NCBI GenBank assembly: GCA_023404715.1
Contig: JAEYAR010000178.1
Coordinates: 1-46,051 of the forward strand
Source of the DNA: Bacillota bacterium
GTDB lineage: Bacteria; Bacillota; Clostridia; Christensenellales; Aristaeellaceae
DNA length: 46,051 nucleotides
Reading direction: 5' to 3'
Made by a program: the position numbers and the translations under genes
Shown here: one piece after another, positions 8,674-17,097 of the stretch
Position numbering within the stretch: position 1 is the first letter of the stretch
Layout: every line of letters begins with the position of its first letter
Notes under the pieces: model-generated
Told to the model about the DNA's origin: nothing
What the model saw: the letters and a program-made list of their open reading frames with translations, nothing else
Databases searched by the model: none

Positions 8674-8702
8674 TTGATAAAACATATGCAAAATGCTATA
8701 AT
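8674..8702 (+). promoter_or_regulatory. promoter of the GGDEF gene
   Basis: TTGATA (8674-8679), 17-bp spacer, TATAAT (8697-8702), about 80 nt before the GGDEF start codon and divergent from the gcv promoter. Confidence 0.8.
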
Positions 8703-8784
8703 GAAACGGCTTGCCGATACTGCCGCGGTTTAGCGAAGCCGCGCTGCCGATGCATACAGAACGCACAAAAGGAGGGGATGCCGC

Positions 8785-10872
8785 ATGAGCACAGGCGACC
8801 CGGCGCCGTCTGCTGCGCGCCCGGCCGAAGACGGCACCCTGCGCGAAGCCTCTGAAAAATTGCTCGCCCAACTCGAAGTCGACGAGCAGGCGGCGGATGC
8901 CATCCGCATGCTCGTGCTGGCCAATCTGGCGCATCCCGACCTGGGTCTGCCCTATGTCGAAAAGGCCGACGAGATCGCGCGCCGCCACGCCTATCCTTAC
9001 GCGCAGGCCGTTTGCCACGCCATGCGCTTCTATTTCCTCTATGCGACGGATGTGGCGCGTGCGATCGAAGAAAACGAGGCGGCGCGCCGCATCATACGGG
9101 CCGTTCCGGATTACGCGCATACGTCCGCCTACCTCTCTATCCTGAACAACGCCGTGCTGGGGAGCTCCTTGCAGCACGATTATATCACGGCGTATAAAAA
9201 TGCCGTCGAAGGGCTCACGCTCGTCGACCCGGACAAGAACGCGTCTGTCTACTGCGCGCTGCTCAACAATACCGCCCTGATCCTTGCGGACATCGGCCTT
9301 CACCACAAGGCGCTGCGTCAGCTCGAGCGCAGCATGGAATACCTGCCCAGGCTCACGCTCTACACCCGCGTATCGACCCAATACCGCTATGCCGACGCGC
9401 TGATGCAGGCAGGGCGTCTGGACGAAGCCGAGGCGCTCTTCAAATCGCTGTGCGAGAATCACATCGACATCTATCCATGGCAGTTTTATCCGCCCCTCAT
9501 GCGCATCGCCTATCTCCGCGGCGACGGGCCCGCTTTGGATGCCTGGCAAGTCCTCCTTGAAAAGACGAATCCTTACGACGGGGAAAAGAGCTTCGAGCTG
9601 CGCAACGTCGGCTTCGCCCTCGCCCTATGGCACGTCTTTCACGGCCGGCTTGAGGAAGCGGAAGCGCTCTTTCTTAGCGTCGTCGAAGACGGCGGCGCCG
9701 CGATGTTGAGCCAGTACGACCTGCTGATCGAGTTCGCCCGCCTCTACGACCGTTGGAACAAGCCGGAAAAAGCATGCGTCTATTACCGGATGCTCGACGA
9801 CATGCATAGGCGCGCCCTGGCCCTGGCGGACGAAGTCTTTACATTCGAGGATGAAGCCGGCGGCCGGGCTGCCTTTGAGCGGGCGAGCGCTTCTTTGTAC
9901 CGGCGCGTGCGCAAGCTCTCCGCGCTCGGGCAGCGCATCACAGCCTGCCTGAACTATGCGGGCGTGCGCGCCTGCCTGCTCAGCGATCTAAATGAGATCT
10001 GCCCCTTTGACGCCATGGAGCTCGTCGTGCGCGAGGAAAAAGAAAGCCATTTCTATCCCGCCGGCCCGCCTGACGGCCTCGTTCGCGGCGCCGTCACGCC
10101 ATGGGAGCGTTATGACGTTGTGCAGCGCTGCCTATCGCAGGGCGTTCCGCTCAAAATGGCCGACGTCTCCGCCCAAAGGGACGCGCTTCCGCCGCTGCCC
10201 GGCGGCGCTATGCCGGCCTCCGGCTGCATGCTGCTGGTGCCCATCCGCTTTCAGGCGCAGGTGCTGGGGCTTTTATACCTGCACCACCCCGCAACGGCCT
10301 TTTACGACCAGGAGCATCAGGAGGCTGCGGAAACCCTCTGTTCCAGCCTGGGCATCGCGCTGCACATCATCGGCCAGTTCCAAAACGCGGTGCTCACCAG
10401 CCTGACCGATCCGTTGACGGGCATTCACAACCGCGCGGGCCTTTTCCGTCGCGAGGCCGACCTGCGCGCGCGCTGCGGCGGCCGCGCCGCTGTCCTTCTG
10501 CTGGATGTGGACGACTTTAAGCAGATCAACGACGCCTGCGGTCACGAGGGCGGGGACGATGTGCTGTGCAGCGTAGGCGCGCTCCTTCGCGATTGGGCCG
10601 GTGAAGGCGTCGCCTGCCGCTACGGCGGCGACGAGTTCCTCGTCCTGCTACCCGGCATAGATGAAGACGCGCTGCGCTCGCGCGCCAAAGCGCTGTGCGA
10701 GCAGGTGCATGCGCAGGTGCTCAGGCCCGACGGCCGCCCGCTCTCCATCAGCGTCGGCGCCTACGCCTTAAAGCCAGACCAGCCGCTCGCACAGGCCATC
10801 TCGCTGGCCGACCGGCTGCTGTATCAGGCCAAAAAAGAGGGAAAAAACCGCGCCTGCGTCGGCGCGGAATAG
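8785..10872 (+). CDS. TPR-GAF-GGDEF diguanylate cyclase
   Basis: Predicted cytoplasmic signalling enzyme making cyclic di-GMP from GTP. 695 residues. The first ~350 are helical repeats that look like degenerate TPRs (for example YADALMQAGRLDEAEALFK, LEEAEALFLSVVED). Next comes a GAF-like region (about 380-535, with LLVPIRFQAQVLGLLYLHH), then the cyclase (DPLTGIHNRAGLF, LLLDVDDFKQIND, RYGGDEF with GGDEF at 614-618). The catalytic motif is intact. No RxxD autoinhibitory site is seen just upstream of GGDEF, and there is no EAL domain or membrane segment. AAAGGAGG precedes the ATG. The architecture resembles fused TPR sensor/GGDEF proteins of Clostridia; its signal is unknown. Confidence 0.9.
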   Translation: MSTGDPAPSAARPAEDGTLREASEKLLAQLEVDEQAADAIRMLVLANLAHPDLGLPYVEKADEIARRHAYPYAQAVCHAMRFYFLYATDVARAIEENEAARRIIRAVPDYAHTSAYLSILNNAVLGSSLQHDYITAYKNAVEGLTLVDPDKNASVYCALLNNTALILADIGLHHKALRQLERSMEYLPRLTLYTRVSTQYRYADALMQAGRLDEAEALFKSLCENHIDIYPWQFYPPLMRIAYLRGDGPALDAWQVLLEKTNPYDGEKSFELRNVGFALALWHVFHGRLEEAEALFLSVVEDGGAAMLSQYDLLIEFARLYDRWNKPEKACVYYRMLDDMHRRALALADEVFTFEDEAGGRAAFERASASLYRRVRKLSALGQRITACLNYAGVRACLLSDLNEICPFDAMELVVREEKESHFYPAGPPDGLVRGAVTPWERYDVVQRCLSQGVPLKMADVSAQRDALPPLPGGAMPASGCMLLVPIRFQAQVLGLLYLHHPATAFYDQEHQEAAETLCSSLGIALHIIGQFQNAVLTSLTDPLTGIHNRAGLFRREADLRARCGGRAAVLLLDVDDFKQINDACGHEGGDDVLCSVGALLRDWAGEGVACRYGGDEFLVLLPGIDEDALRSRAKALCEQVHAQVLRPDGRPLSISVGAYALKPDQPLAQAISLADRLLYQAKKEGKNRACVGAE

Positions 10873-10885
10873 GTCAGGCACATCC

Positions 10886-10919
10886 AAAACCCGCGGGCGT
10901 CGCCTTAGCGGGCTTTTTT
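10886..10919. terminator. bidirectional terminator
   Basis: A GC-rich hairpin (CCCGC...GCGGG, 10890-10912) is flanked by AAAA on the left and TTTTTT on the right. It lies between the convergent GGDEF and DUF4091 genes and can serve both strands. Confidence 0.75.
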
Positions 10920-10990
10920 CTTACGTTGGCTGGAAAAGCATTCGCCCTACGCGCACCCAAACCAGCGCTCGTTCGGCAGAAACGAAAGCG

Positions 10991-12628
10991 TCATGGTTTT
11001 CCCGCTCCCGTTCCCTCCAAATACACAAGCGCGTCTTCAAAGGCCGCCTCCAGCGCCTCCGGACGCGCATCATAATGCGCGTTGTCTGTAAAAACCCGGC
11101 TGACAAGCCGCCCGTGCAAGGCGGCGTCCCGCTCGCGCACAAGGTTCAGCAGCGCCGCATCCTCGACGCCCCGGCGCTGCGCCTCCAGCCGCAGGCTTGG
11201 CCAGGGGCCGTCCGGGCCGGGGTAGCAGATGAACGCATCGCCGCAGGGAAAGCTCGTGCCGATGCCCGTCGGGTTCGGGCATGCGGTCGCTTCAAACGGG
11301 TCCATGCCCTCCGGGAACTGGTTAAAACCCCAGTGCAAAAAGCCGCAGACGCGGTTTTTTGAAAAGCCCCAGAAGAGCAGGCGCGTCTTGATGACCGCCA
11401 AATCCAAAAAACGGTTGAGCCATTGGCCCTGCGGCCCGCAGCACACGTAGTTCCAGACCTCTTCCCCCAGCGCGGTCAGGCCGTCAAACGCCTCCTTTTG
11501 CGCCTCGTATCCCGCCGTGCCGGGCACCCAGACGTCCACGCCGCCGATAAAGGCCGCGGAATCCACCGCCTCGATGACCTTGGCGCCCGGTATGTATTTT
11601 CTCAAAACGCTTACCGCCAGGTAATACTGGCGCCTGCGCGCGAGCAGCGCAGCCTCGCCCTTCACGTGGATGTCGGGCTCGTCCAGAACGTGGAAGACCG
11701 CCTTGTCCGCCCAGCCGTTTTGCTGTAGAAACGCCGACAGCGCCTTTACATAGGTCACCATGCGCGCATAGCCCTCGTGGCTGTCGATCGCAAGCTCCGG
11801 CGCGCACGCGCACTTCAAGTCGTCCGTATACATGTCGGGCGACCCGTCCGCCCGCTCTCCGCGCGAAAGCAGCGGCCCCAGCTCCATGCGGCGCATGCCT
11901 TCCTCGAAGAAGATCTGCGCCAAGGGCCGCAGCGAATCGAAGTCCTCGGGCGCATCGCACCTGCCCGCCTGCCCCAGGTCCAGGTAAAACATCGTCTGGT
12001 GCATGCGCCGCATCAGGCGCGCATAGCGGCGAACCTGCTCTAAATAGGCCTGCGTTCCCGCCTTGACGCCGTGGCAGCGCTCGATGGCCCCCAGGCTGAA
12101 CCACGTGGTGGTTTGAAACGCGTCCACGGGAATCTCCACGTCGTATACCCGGACGTTCAGCGTGCAAACGCACGTCTCGCCGCCGCAGTCCGCGATCAGG
12201 CGCACCGCGTGCTCTCCCGTGTGGACGCCGTCCGCCGCGCGCAGGCACAGGTAGGCGGCTGCCCTGCCCTCGCAGGTTTCGATCACGCCGTCTGCCCTGG
12301 GCTCCAGGCAATCGTATACGCGAAACGGCGCCAGGCGCGTCGCATAGGCCGGCTTTTGCGCCGGCGGGGTTTCAAGCACCATCGCGCCCCCCTGCGATAC
12401 GCCGTCGCCCGTGTTGTACTCGACGGGGACCGGTCGCATTTGGAACCACTCGGCTGTAAAGGCGCCGCCTTCGATCCGCAGCCGCGCCCTGGCCGCGCCG
12501 GTCTTAAGCAGCACCTGCAGGCCGGGCCTGCCGTTTCGGGCCATCGCCAGGCGGAGCTGTGCGGGCAGCGGCCCCAGCGGCGAATCGGGATACAGGAATA
12601 CCTCCTGCGCGGTAATGATGCCTTCCAT
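10991..12628 (-). CDS. DUF4091 domain protein, putative glycoside hydrolase
   Basis: 545 residues in a two-part layout: an N-terminal beta-sandwich-like half (to about 170) and a C-terminal TIM-barrel-like DUF4091 region. The motif HVLDEPD (313-319) supplies an adjacent Asp-Glu pair as in GH123-type enzymes. FCGFLHWGFNQF-like aromatic-rich sequence follows near residue 420. No signal peptide is visible, so it probably acts in the cytoplasm on an imported or internal glycan; the substrate is unknown. GGAGGAGGA precedes the ATG. It starts 33 nt after the stop of the upstream ABC exporter gene and is probably co-transcribed with it. Confidence 0.8.
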   Translation of the reverse strand: MEGIITAQEVFLYPDSPLGPLPAQLRLAMARNGRPGLQVLLKTGAARARLRIEGGAFTAEWFQMRPVPVEYNTGDGVSQGGAMVLETPPAQKPAYATRLAPFRVYDCLEPRADGVIETCEGRAAAYLCLRAADGVHTGEHAVRLIADCGGETCVCTLNVRVYDVEIPVDAFQTTTWFSLGAIERCHGVKAGTQAYLEQVRRYARLMRRMHQTMFYLDLGQAGRCDAPEDFDSLRPLAQIFFEEGMRRMELGPLLSRGERADGSPDMYTDDLKCACAPELAIDSHEGYARMVTYVKALSAFLQQNGWADKAVFHVLDEPDIHVKGEAALLARRRQYYLAVSVLRKYIPGAKVIEAVDSAAFIGGVDVWVPGTAGYEAQKEAFDGLTALGEEVWNYVCCGPQGQWLNRFLDLAVIKTRLLFWGFSKNRVCGFLHWGFNQFPEGMDPFEATACPNPTGIGTSFPCGDAFICYPGPDGPWPSLRLEAQRRGVEDAALLNLVRERDAALHGRLVSRVFTDNAHYDARPEALEAAFEDALVYLEGTGAGKP

Positions 12629-12661
12629 ACGGGTTCCTCCTCCTCATTTACGAATTTTTGC

Positions 12662-14431
12662 TTATTCAAACTGCGCGCGGTACAGCTCCGCGTAGAGGCC
12701 GCCCTTTCGCATGAGCTGCGCGTGCGAGCCCTGCTCTACGATGTTTCCGTCCCGCACGACCAATATGACGTCCGCGTTCACGATCGTCGATAGCCTGTGC
12801 GCGATGACGAAGCAGGTCTTGTCCCGCATGAGGCTGCGCATCGCCGATTGAATGCGCTTTTCCGTGCGCGTGTCGACGTTGGAGGTCGCCTCGTCCAGGA
12901 TCAGCATATGCGCGCTCTGCAGCATGGCCCGGGCGATGGTGAGCAGCTGGCGCTGCCCTTTGGAGATGTTCGCCCCGTCTTCGCGCAGCACGGTATCGTA
13001 CCCCTCGGGCAGCTGCATGATCGCCCCGTGGATGTGCGCCGCCTTCGCCGCATTGATCACCTCGTCCCGCGTGGCGCTGCCCGCGCCATAGGCGATGTTC
13101 TCGTAGATCGTGCCGCCGAAGAGCCAGGTTTCCTGCAGCACCATCGCGAACGCGCCGCGCAGGCTCGCGCGCGTGACGCGCTGTGTGTCCTGATCGTCGA
13201 TGGCGATCCGGCCCTGCTGCGGGTCGTAAAAACGCATGAGCAGGTTGATCAGCGTCGTCTTGCCCGCGCCCGTCGGCCCGACGATGGCGACCAGGCTGCC
13301 CGGCCGGGCGACGAGGTTTACGTTCTTCAGGATCATCCGGTCGCGGTCGTATCCGAACGACAGGTCTGTGACCGCAACCTCCCCTTCCTCGCAGCGAAGG
13401 GGGGCGGCGTCCATGGCGTCCGCGCGTTCCGGTTCCTCGTCCAGCAGGCGAAATACGCGCTCCGCCGCCGCGCAGGCGCTCTGCAGCTCGCTGAGGATGT
13501 TCGCCGCCTCGTTGATCGGGCCGGAGAACTTGCGCGAGTAGAGCACGAAGGAGGAGACGTTGCCCAACGTAATGCCGCCCGCAAGGTAGAGCAGCGCGCC
13601 CATGACGCTGATGAGCGATAGGGAGATGTTGTTGATCAGGTTGACGCAAGGCCCGGTCATGCTGCCGTAGTACTCCGCGCGGTAGTAGGACTGCACCGCC
13701 TCCTCGTTCTTTTCGGCAAACTGCTCTTGCACGTATCGCTCGCGCCTGTAGGCCCTGAGCGTGCGCTGGCCGGAGACCATCTCCTCCACAAAGCCGTTCA
13801 GCTCGCCCAGGCTCGCGCTGCGCCGGCGAAAGAGCGGGCGTACCTTGCGCGTCATGTAGCGCGTGAGCAGTATCGAAGCGGGCACCGTCACGCAAAAGAC
13901 GAGCACAAGCACGGGGGATAGGCGCACCATCATGACGAGCGCGCCGACGACCGTGATGACGCTGGTGAGGATTTGCACCAGGTCGCTGGAGAGCGACGCG
14001 TTCACCGTGTCGATATCGTAGCTGATGCGGCTGAGGATGTCGCCCGTCTGCGTGCGGTCGAAGTACGAGATGGGCAGACCCATCAGCTTGTCGAAGACGT
14101 CGCGCCGCATCTGCCTCGTGATCCGCTGGCTGATGCGGATCATCAGCATCGCCAGCGCGTAGGATAACACAGAGGACGCGGCGTAGAACGCGATCATCCA
14201 CCCCGCATAGACGAATACGCGCGCAAAGTCGACGCCGCCCGGCCCGGGCTCGATCGCGTCGATCGCCCGTCCGCACAGCGTCGGGCCGACGAGCGCAAAG
14301 AGGTTGCTGGAAAGGGTCAGCGCCATCGCGAGCAATAGCAGCCCCTTGTAGCGCAGCAGATACCGTGCAAGGCGCAGGATCACGCCGCGCCGGTCCTTCG
14401 GGCGTTCAAGATTCCCTCGCATCTGCGGCAT
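12662..14431 (-). CDS. ABC exporter half-transporter, canonical ATPase subunit
   Basis: Type-I (ABCB-like) exporter subunit: six membrane helices (about 30-300) fused to an ATPase. 589 residues. Walker A GPTGAGKTT (385-393), Walker B ILDE with catalytic Glu514 and switch His545 are intact. The signature is the unusual ISKGQ (489-493) instead of LSGGQ. This is the typical partner of a subunit with a degenerate Walker B, which is what the upstream gene encodes. It overlaps that gene by 26 nt. A second ATG at 14420-14422 is an alternative start. The substrate cannot be deduced. Confidence 0.92.
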   Translation of the reverse strand: MPQMRGNLERPKDRRGVILRLARYLLRYKGLLLLAMALTLSSNLFALVGPTLCGRAIDAIEPGPGGVDFARVFVYAGWMIAFYAASSVLSYALAMLMIRISQRITRQMRRDVFDKLMGLPISYFDRTQTGDILSRISYDIDTVNASLSSDLVQILTSVITVVGALVMMVRLSPVLVLVFCVTVPASILLTRYMTRKVRPLFRRRSASLGELNGFVEEMVSGQRTLRAYRRERYVQEQFAEKNEEAVQSYYRAEYYGSMTGPCVNLINNISLSLISVMGALLYLAGGITLGNVSSFVLYSRKFSGPINEAANILSELQSACAAAERVFRLLDEEPERADAMDAAPLRCEEGEVAVTDLSFGYDRDRMILKNVNLVARPGSLVAIVGPTGAGKTTLINLLMRFYDPQQGRIAIDDQDTQRVTRASLRGAFAMVLQETWLFGGTIYENIAYGAGSATRDEVINAAKAAHIHGAIMQLPEGYDTVLREDGANISKGQRQLLTIARAMLQSAHMLILDEATSNVDTRTEKRIQSAMRSLMRDKTCFVIAHRLSTIVNADVILVVRDGNIVEQGSHAQLMRKGGLYAELYRAQFE

Positions 14432-16142
14432 CCCCCTCGCCTCCCATCTGTATGCTCGCCGTCTCGCGGTAGGCGGCGCAGGTCGCCATGAGCTCCTCGT
14501 GCGTGCCCAGGCCGAGCATTTCCCCTTCCTCCAGGACGAGGATGCGGTCCGCCCGCCGCACGGTCGAAACGCGCTGGGCGATGAGCACCGTCGTGGTATC
14601 GGGGTAGCTCTCGCGCAGCGCCCGGCGCAGGGCCGCGTCGGTGCGGTAGTCGAGCGCGCTGCTGGAATCGTCCAGGATGAGAATTTCCGGGCCGCCCGCC
14701 AGCGCGCGGGCGATGAGCAGGCGCTGGCGCTGCCCGCCGGACAGGTTCGTGCCCTTGGCGGTCAGCAGGTGCCCGTAGCCGTCCGGCAGCGCCTCGATGA
14801 ACTGAGCCGCCTGCGCGCACCTCGCGGCGCGCTCGATCTGCTCCCTGGGCAGGCCGCGGCCCAGGTCGATGTTCTCGTAAATCGTATCGGCAAAGAACGC
14901 GTCGCTTTGAAACGCCACGCCGAACATGCGGTGCAGCTCCTCCGCGGGGATGGAGCGCACGTCGCGCCCCGATATGCGGATATGCCCCTCATCCGCCGGA
15001 TAAAAGCGCTGCAACAGTTGAATTAGCGTCGTCTTGCCGCTGCCGGTCGCGCCCATCACGCCCAGCGTCTGTCCGCGCCCCAGCGAAAAGCTGATGTGCG
15101 ACAGGGCCTTGCCCTGGCCGCTGTAGGCGAAGCTGACATCCTCAAAGCGGATGTGGTCGTCTGTGGCGATTCTATCCGCTTCGCGCTCTTCCTCCGCCTC
15201 CTCCGGGGCGTCCAGCACCTCCTGAATGCGCGCGGCGGACGTGCTGGCCTGCGAGTAGAGCACGAACATCCGGTTGACGGAGAGCAGCGCGTTGAGGATG
15301 ATCGTAAAGTAGGTCAGAAAGGCGATGATCTTCCCCGGCTCGGTGCGGCTTTGCTGCACCAGAAACGCGCCCGCCACGATGACGCCCGTGAGCCCCAGGT
15401 TCAGCAGCAGGTTCATCAGCGGGTTGGTCGCCGCCATGACCGTGGAGGCGTGCGTCTCCTTGTCCGATACCTCCGCGTTGATGCCGGCAAAGCGCCGCAT
15501 CTCGTAATCCGTGCGCGAGAGCGCCTTGATGACGCGGATGCCCGTCACGTTGTCGCGTACGATGCGCACCATGCGGTCCCCCGCCTCGCGCACCAGCCCG
15601 TAGAGCGGGATGCCCCGCCGCGAGATGACGACGATGCCCACCGCCAGCAGCGGCAGCGTCGAGAGCAGCACGAGGCTCAGGTTGACGTCCAGCATCAGCG
15701 TCACCGTCACGCCGCCCAGCAGCAGGATCGGCGCGCGCACGCCCAGCCGCTGGATGCGCCCGAGGAACGCGTTCATGTTGTACGTGTCGCTCGTCAGCCG
15801 CGAGATCAGGCTGGGCGCGGTAAACGCGTCCATCTGGCGGCTGGAGAGGGTGGACACCTTGGCGAACAGGTCGCGCCGGATGGCCCGCGTCGCGTCGCGC
15901 GATACGCGCGAGGCCATGCGGTTGGCGACAACGTTGCCCACCACCGCTACCCCCGAACAAAGGAGCATCCCCAGCCCCCACAGGTAGATGGCATTTTTGC
16001 TGCCCGTGGGCACGACTTCGTCGATCATGTGCGCCAGTATCCAAGGCAGCAGCAGATCCATGATCGTGCCGATAAACTTGATCACAAGCCCCAGCGCCAT
16101 GCCGCCCGCGTAAGGCCGAAGGTACGCGAGGATCTTTCGCAT
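14406..16142 (-). CDS. ABC exporter half-transporter, degenerate ATPase subunit
   Basis: First gene of a heterodimeric exporter. 578 residues from MRKILAYL, with GGAGG upstream; a longer reading to 16229 would place its start inside the promoter. Walker A GATGSGKTT (364-372) and signature LSGGQ (467-471) are normal. The Walker B glutamate is replaced by aspartate (ILILDD, Asp492) and the switch histidine by Gln523 (IAQRV). These are hallmarks of the non-hydrolysing site in heterodimers such as TM287/288 and LmrCD. The LSGGQ of this chain completes the active site on the partner. Role: efflux of a drug, lipid or peptide; substrate unknown. Confidence 0.92.
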   Translation of the reverse strand: MRKILAYLRPYAGGMALGLVIKFIGTIMDLLLPWILAHMIDEVVPTGSKNAIYLWGLGMLLCSGVAVVGNVVANRMASRVSRDATRAIRRDLFAKVSTLSSRQMDAFTAPSLISRLTSDTYNMNAFLGRIQRLGVRAPILLLGGVTVTLMLDVNLSLVLLSTLPLLAVGIVVISRRGIPLYGLVREAGDRMVRIVRDNVTGIRVIKALSRTDYEMRRFAGINAEVSDKETHASTVMAATNPLMNLLLNLGLTGVIVAGAFLVQQSRTEPGKIIAFLTYFTIILNALLSVNRMFVLYSQASTSAARIQEVLDAPEEAEEEREADRIATDDHIRFEDVSFAYSGQGKALSHISFSLGRGQTLGVMGATGSGKTTLIQLLQRFYPADEGHIRISGRDVRSIPAEELHRMFGVAFQSDAFFADTIYENIDLGRGLPREQIERAARCAQAAQFIEALPDGYGHLLTAKGTNLSGGQRQRLLIARALAGGPEILILDDSSSALDYRTDAALRRALRESYPDTTTVLIAQRVSTVRRADRILVLEEGEMLGLGTHEELMATCAAYRETASIQMGGEGDAADARES

Positions 16143-16175
16143 CGGTCCGTCCTCCGCATATGAAAAGATGATTTC

Positions 16176-16205
16176 AGTATACAGCCGACGTTTTACAATT
16201 GTCAA
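16176..16205 (-). promoter_or_regulatory. promoter of the heterodimeric ABC exporter operon
   Basis: Minus strand: TTGACA (16200-16205), 18-bp spacer, TATACT (16176-16181), 34 nt before the start codon. Confidence 0.75.
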
Positions 16206-16266
16206 TCCGCCAGCGTCAAAATTGCACACAAAAAGCGTGAGGCGCCCGCCTTGCAGGATGATCAGA

Positions 16267-16294
16267 TTGACAAACCGTCAAGACATGGTACAAT
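16267..16294 (+). promoter_or_regulatory. promoter of the GPP34-like gene
   Basis: TTGACA (16267-16272), 16-bp spacer, TACAAT (16289-16294). It is divergent from the exporter promoter, with about 60 nt between the two -35 boxes. Confidence 0.7.
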
Positions 16295-16356
16295 CAACGC
16301 GTAAGCAATGGACGCACGGTTGCTGCGCCAAACCGCTCGAAAGGAATGAGAAACGC

Positions 16357-17016
16357 ATGAAGGATCTAACGCTCACGCAGGCGTACCTGCTCTGCCTGCT
16401 CAACGAAAAAGGGAAGGTCCCCGCGATGGATGTGGACGGCCAAGTCTGCCTGGTCGCGGGCGGGTTGGTCGAGCTTTGGCTGGACGGCTGCATCGAAATC
16501 GATCAGAAAAAGGTGACTGCCTTGAAAGCCCTCCCCGCGGATAAGGAGCATCTGCGCACGCTGTACGCCTATGTCTCCCAATCCAAGCCCGTATCTCTGG
16601 AAAAGGTCGTCGAAGGCTTCCACTATTCCGTTACGAACAGGCTATTTAACGAGTTGCTCGAAGGCATCGGCGATTCGCTGAATCGCGCCGGTCAGGTCGC
16701 CCTCGGTCAGGGCGGGCTGATGGGGGATAAAAAGACGTATGTCCCGCAAAAGGACGCTGTCAACGCCGTGGTCGGTCAGGTGCGCGAAGAGCTGCTGGAG
16801 GACGGCGAAATGACGCAGGAGGTCGCCGCGCTGGCCGCCCTGCTGGAGCGCAGCGGCGCCATGAAGACCTATTTTTCAAAGTTTGAGCTCAAACAGATGA
16901 AGGAGCGCCTCAAGGCCGTGATGGACGCACCGGCAGGCAAGGTGATCAAGGAGATGGCCGACGCCTTGGAAAGCCTGATCACCGTCATGACGAGCTTTAT
17001 CGTCTTACCGCATTGA
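16357..17016 (+). CDS. GPP34/GOLPH3-like protein
   Basis: 219 residues. The start LTLTQAYLLCLLNEKGK, the turn AGGLVELWLDGCIEID and the all-helical remainder (VTNRLFNELLEGIGDSL) fit the GPP34 family, whose eukaryotic members bind phosphatidylinositol-4-phosphate at the Golgi. Bacterial members, best known from actinobacteria, have unclear roles, probably peripheral membrane binding. No membrane helix or signal peptide. The start at 16357 follows AAAGGAATGAG; an upstream in-frame extension overlaps the promoter and is rejected. Monocistronic, convergent with the next ABC pair. The family call rests on recognition of the N-terminal pattern only. Confidence 0.65.
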   Translation: MKDLTLTQAYLLCLLNEKGKVPAMDVDGQVCLVAGGLVELWLDGCIEIDQKKVTALKALPADKEHLRTLYAYVSQSKPVSLEKVVEGFHYSVTNRLFNELLEGIGDSLNRAGQVALGQGGLMGDKKTYVPQKDAVNAVVGQVREELLEDGEMTQEVAALAALLERSGAMKTYFSKFELKQMKERLKAVMDAPAGKVIKEMADALESLITVMTSFIVLPH

Positions 17017-17050
17017 CAGGACGACCATTTTTCAGATGCCGGTGATACAA

Positions 17051-17095
17051 AGAACGCGATGGGCGCGCCCGATTTAGGGCATCCCACCGCGTTCT
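17051..17095. terminator. bidirectional hairpin between convergent genes
   Basis: AGAACGCG (17051-17058) pairs with CGCGTTCT (17088-17095), extended inward by TGGG/CCCA, with short T tracts outside on both strands. It probably terminates both the GPP34-like gene and the ABC pair. Confidence 0.6.
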
Positions 17096-17097
17096 CT

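Noticed and set aside
8305..9549. N-terminal extension of gcvT to 780 residues
   Set aside because: It crosses the glycine riboswitch, the promoter and part of the GGDEF gene.
15096..16163. 355-codon plus-strand open frame opposite the ABC exporter
   Set aside because: Antisense shadow of a GC-rich gene with no recognisable domain.
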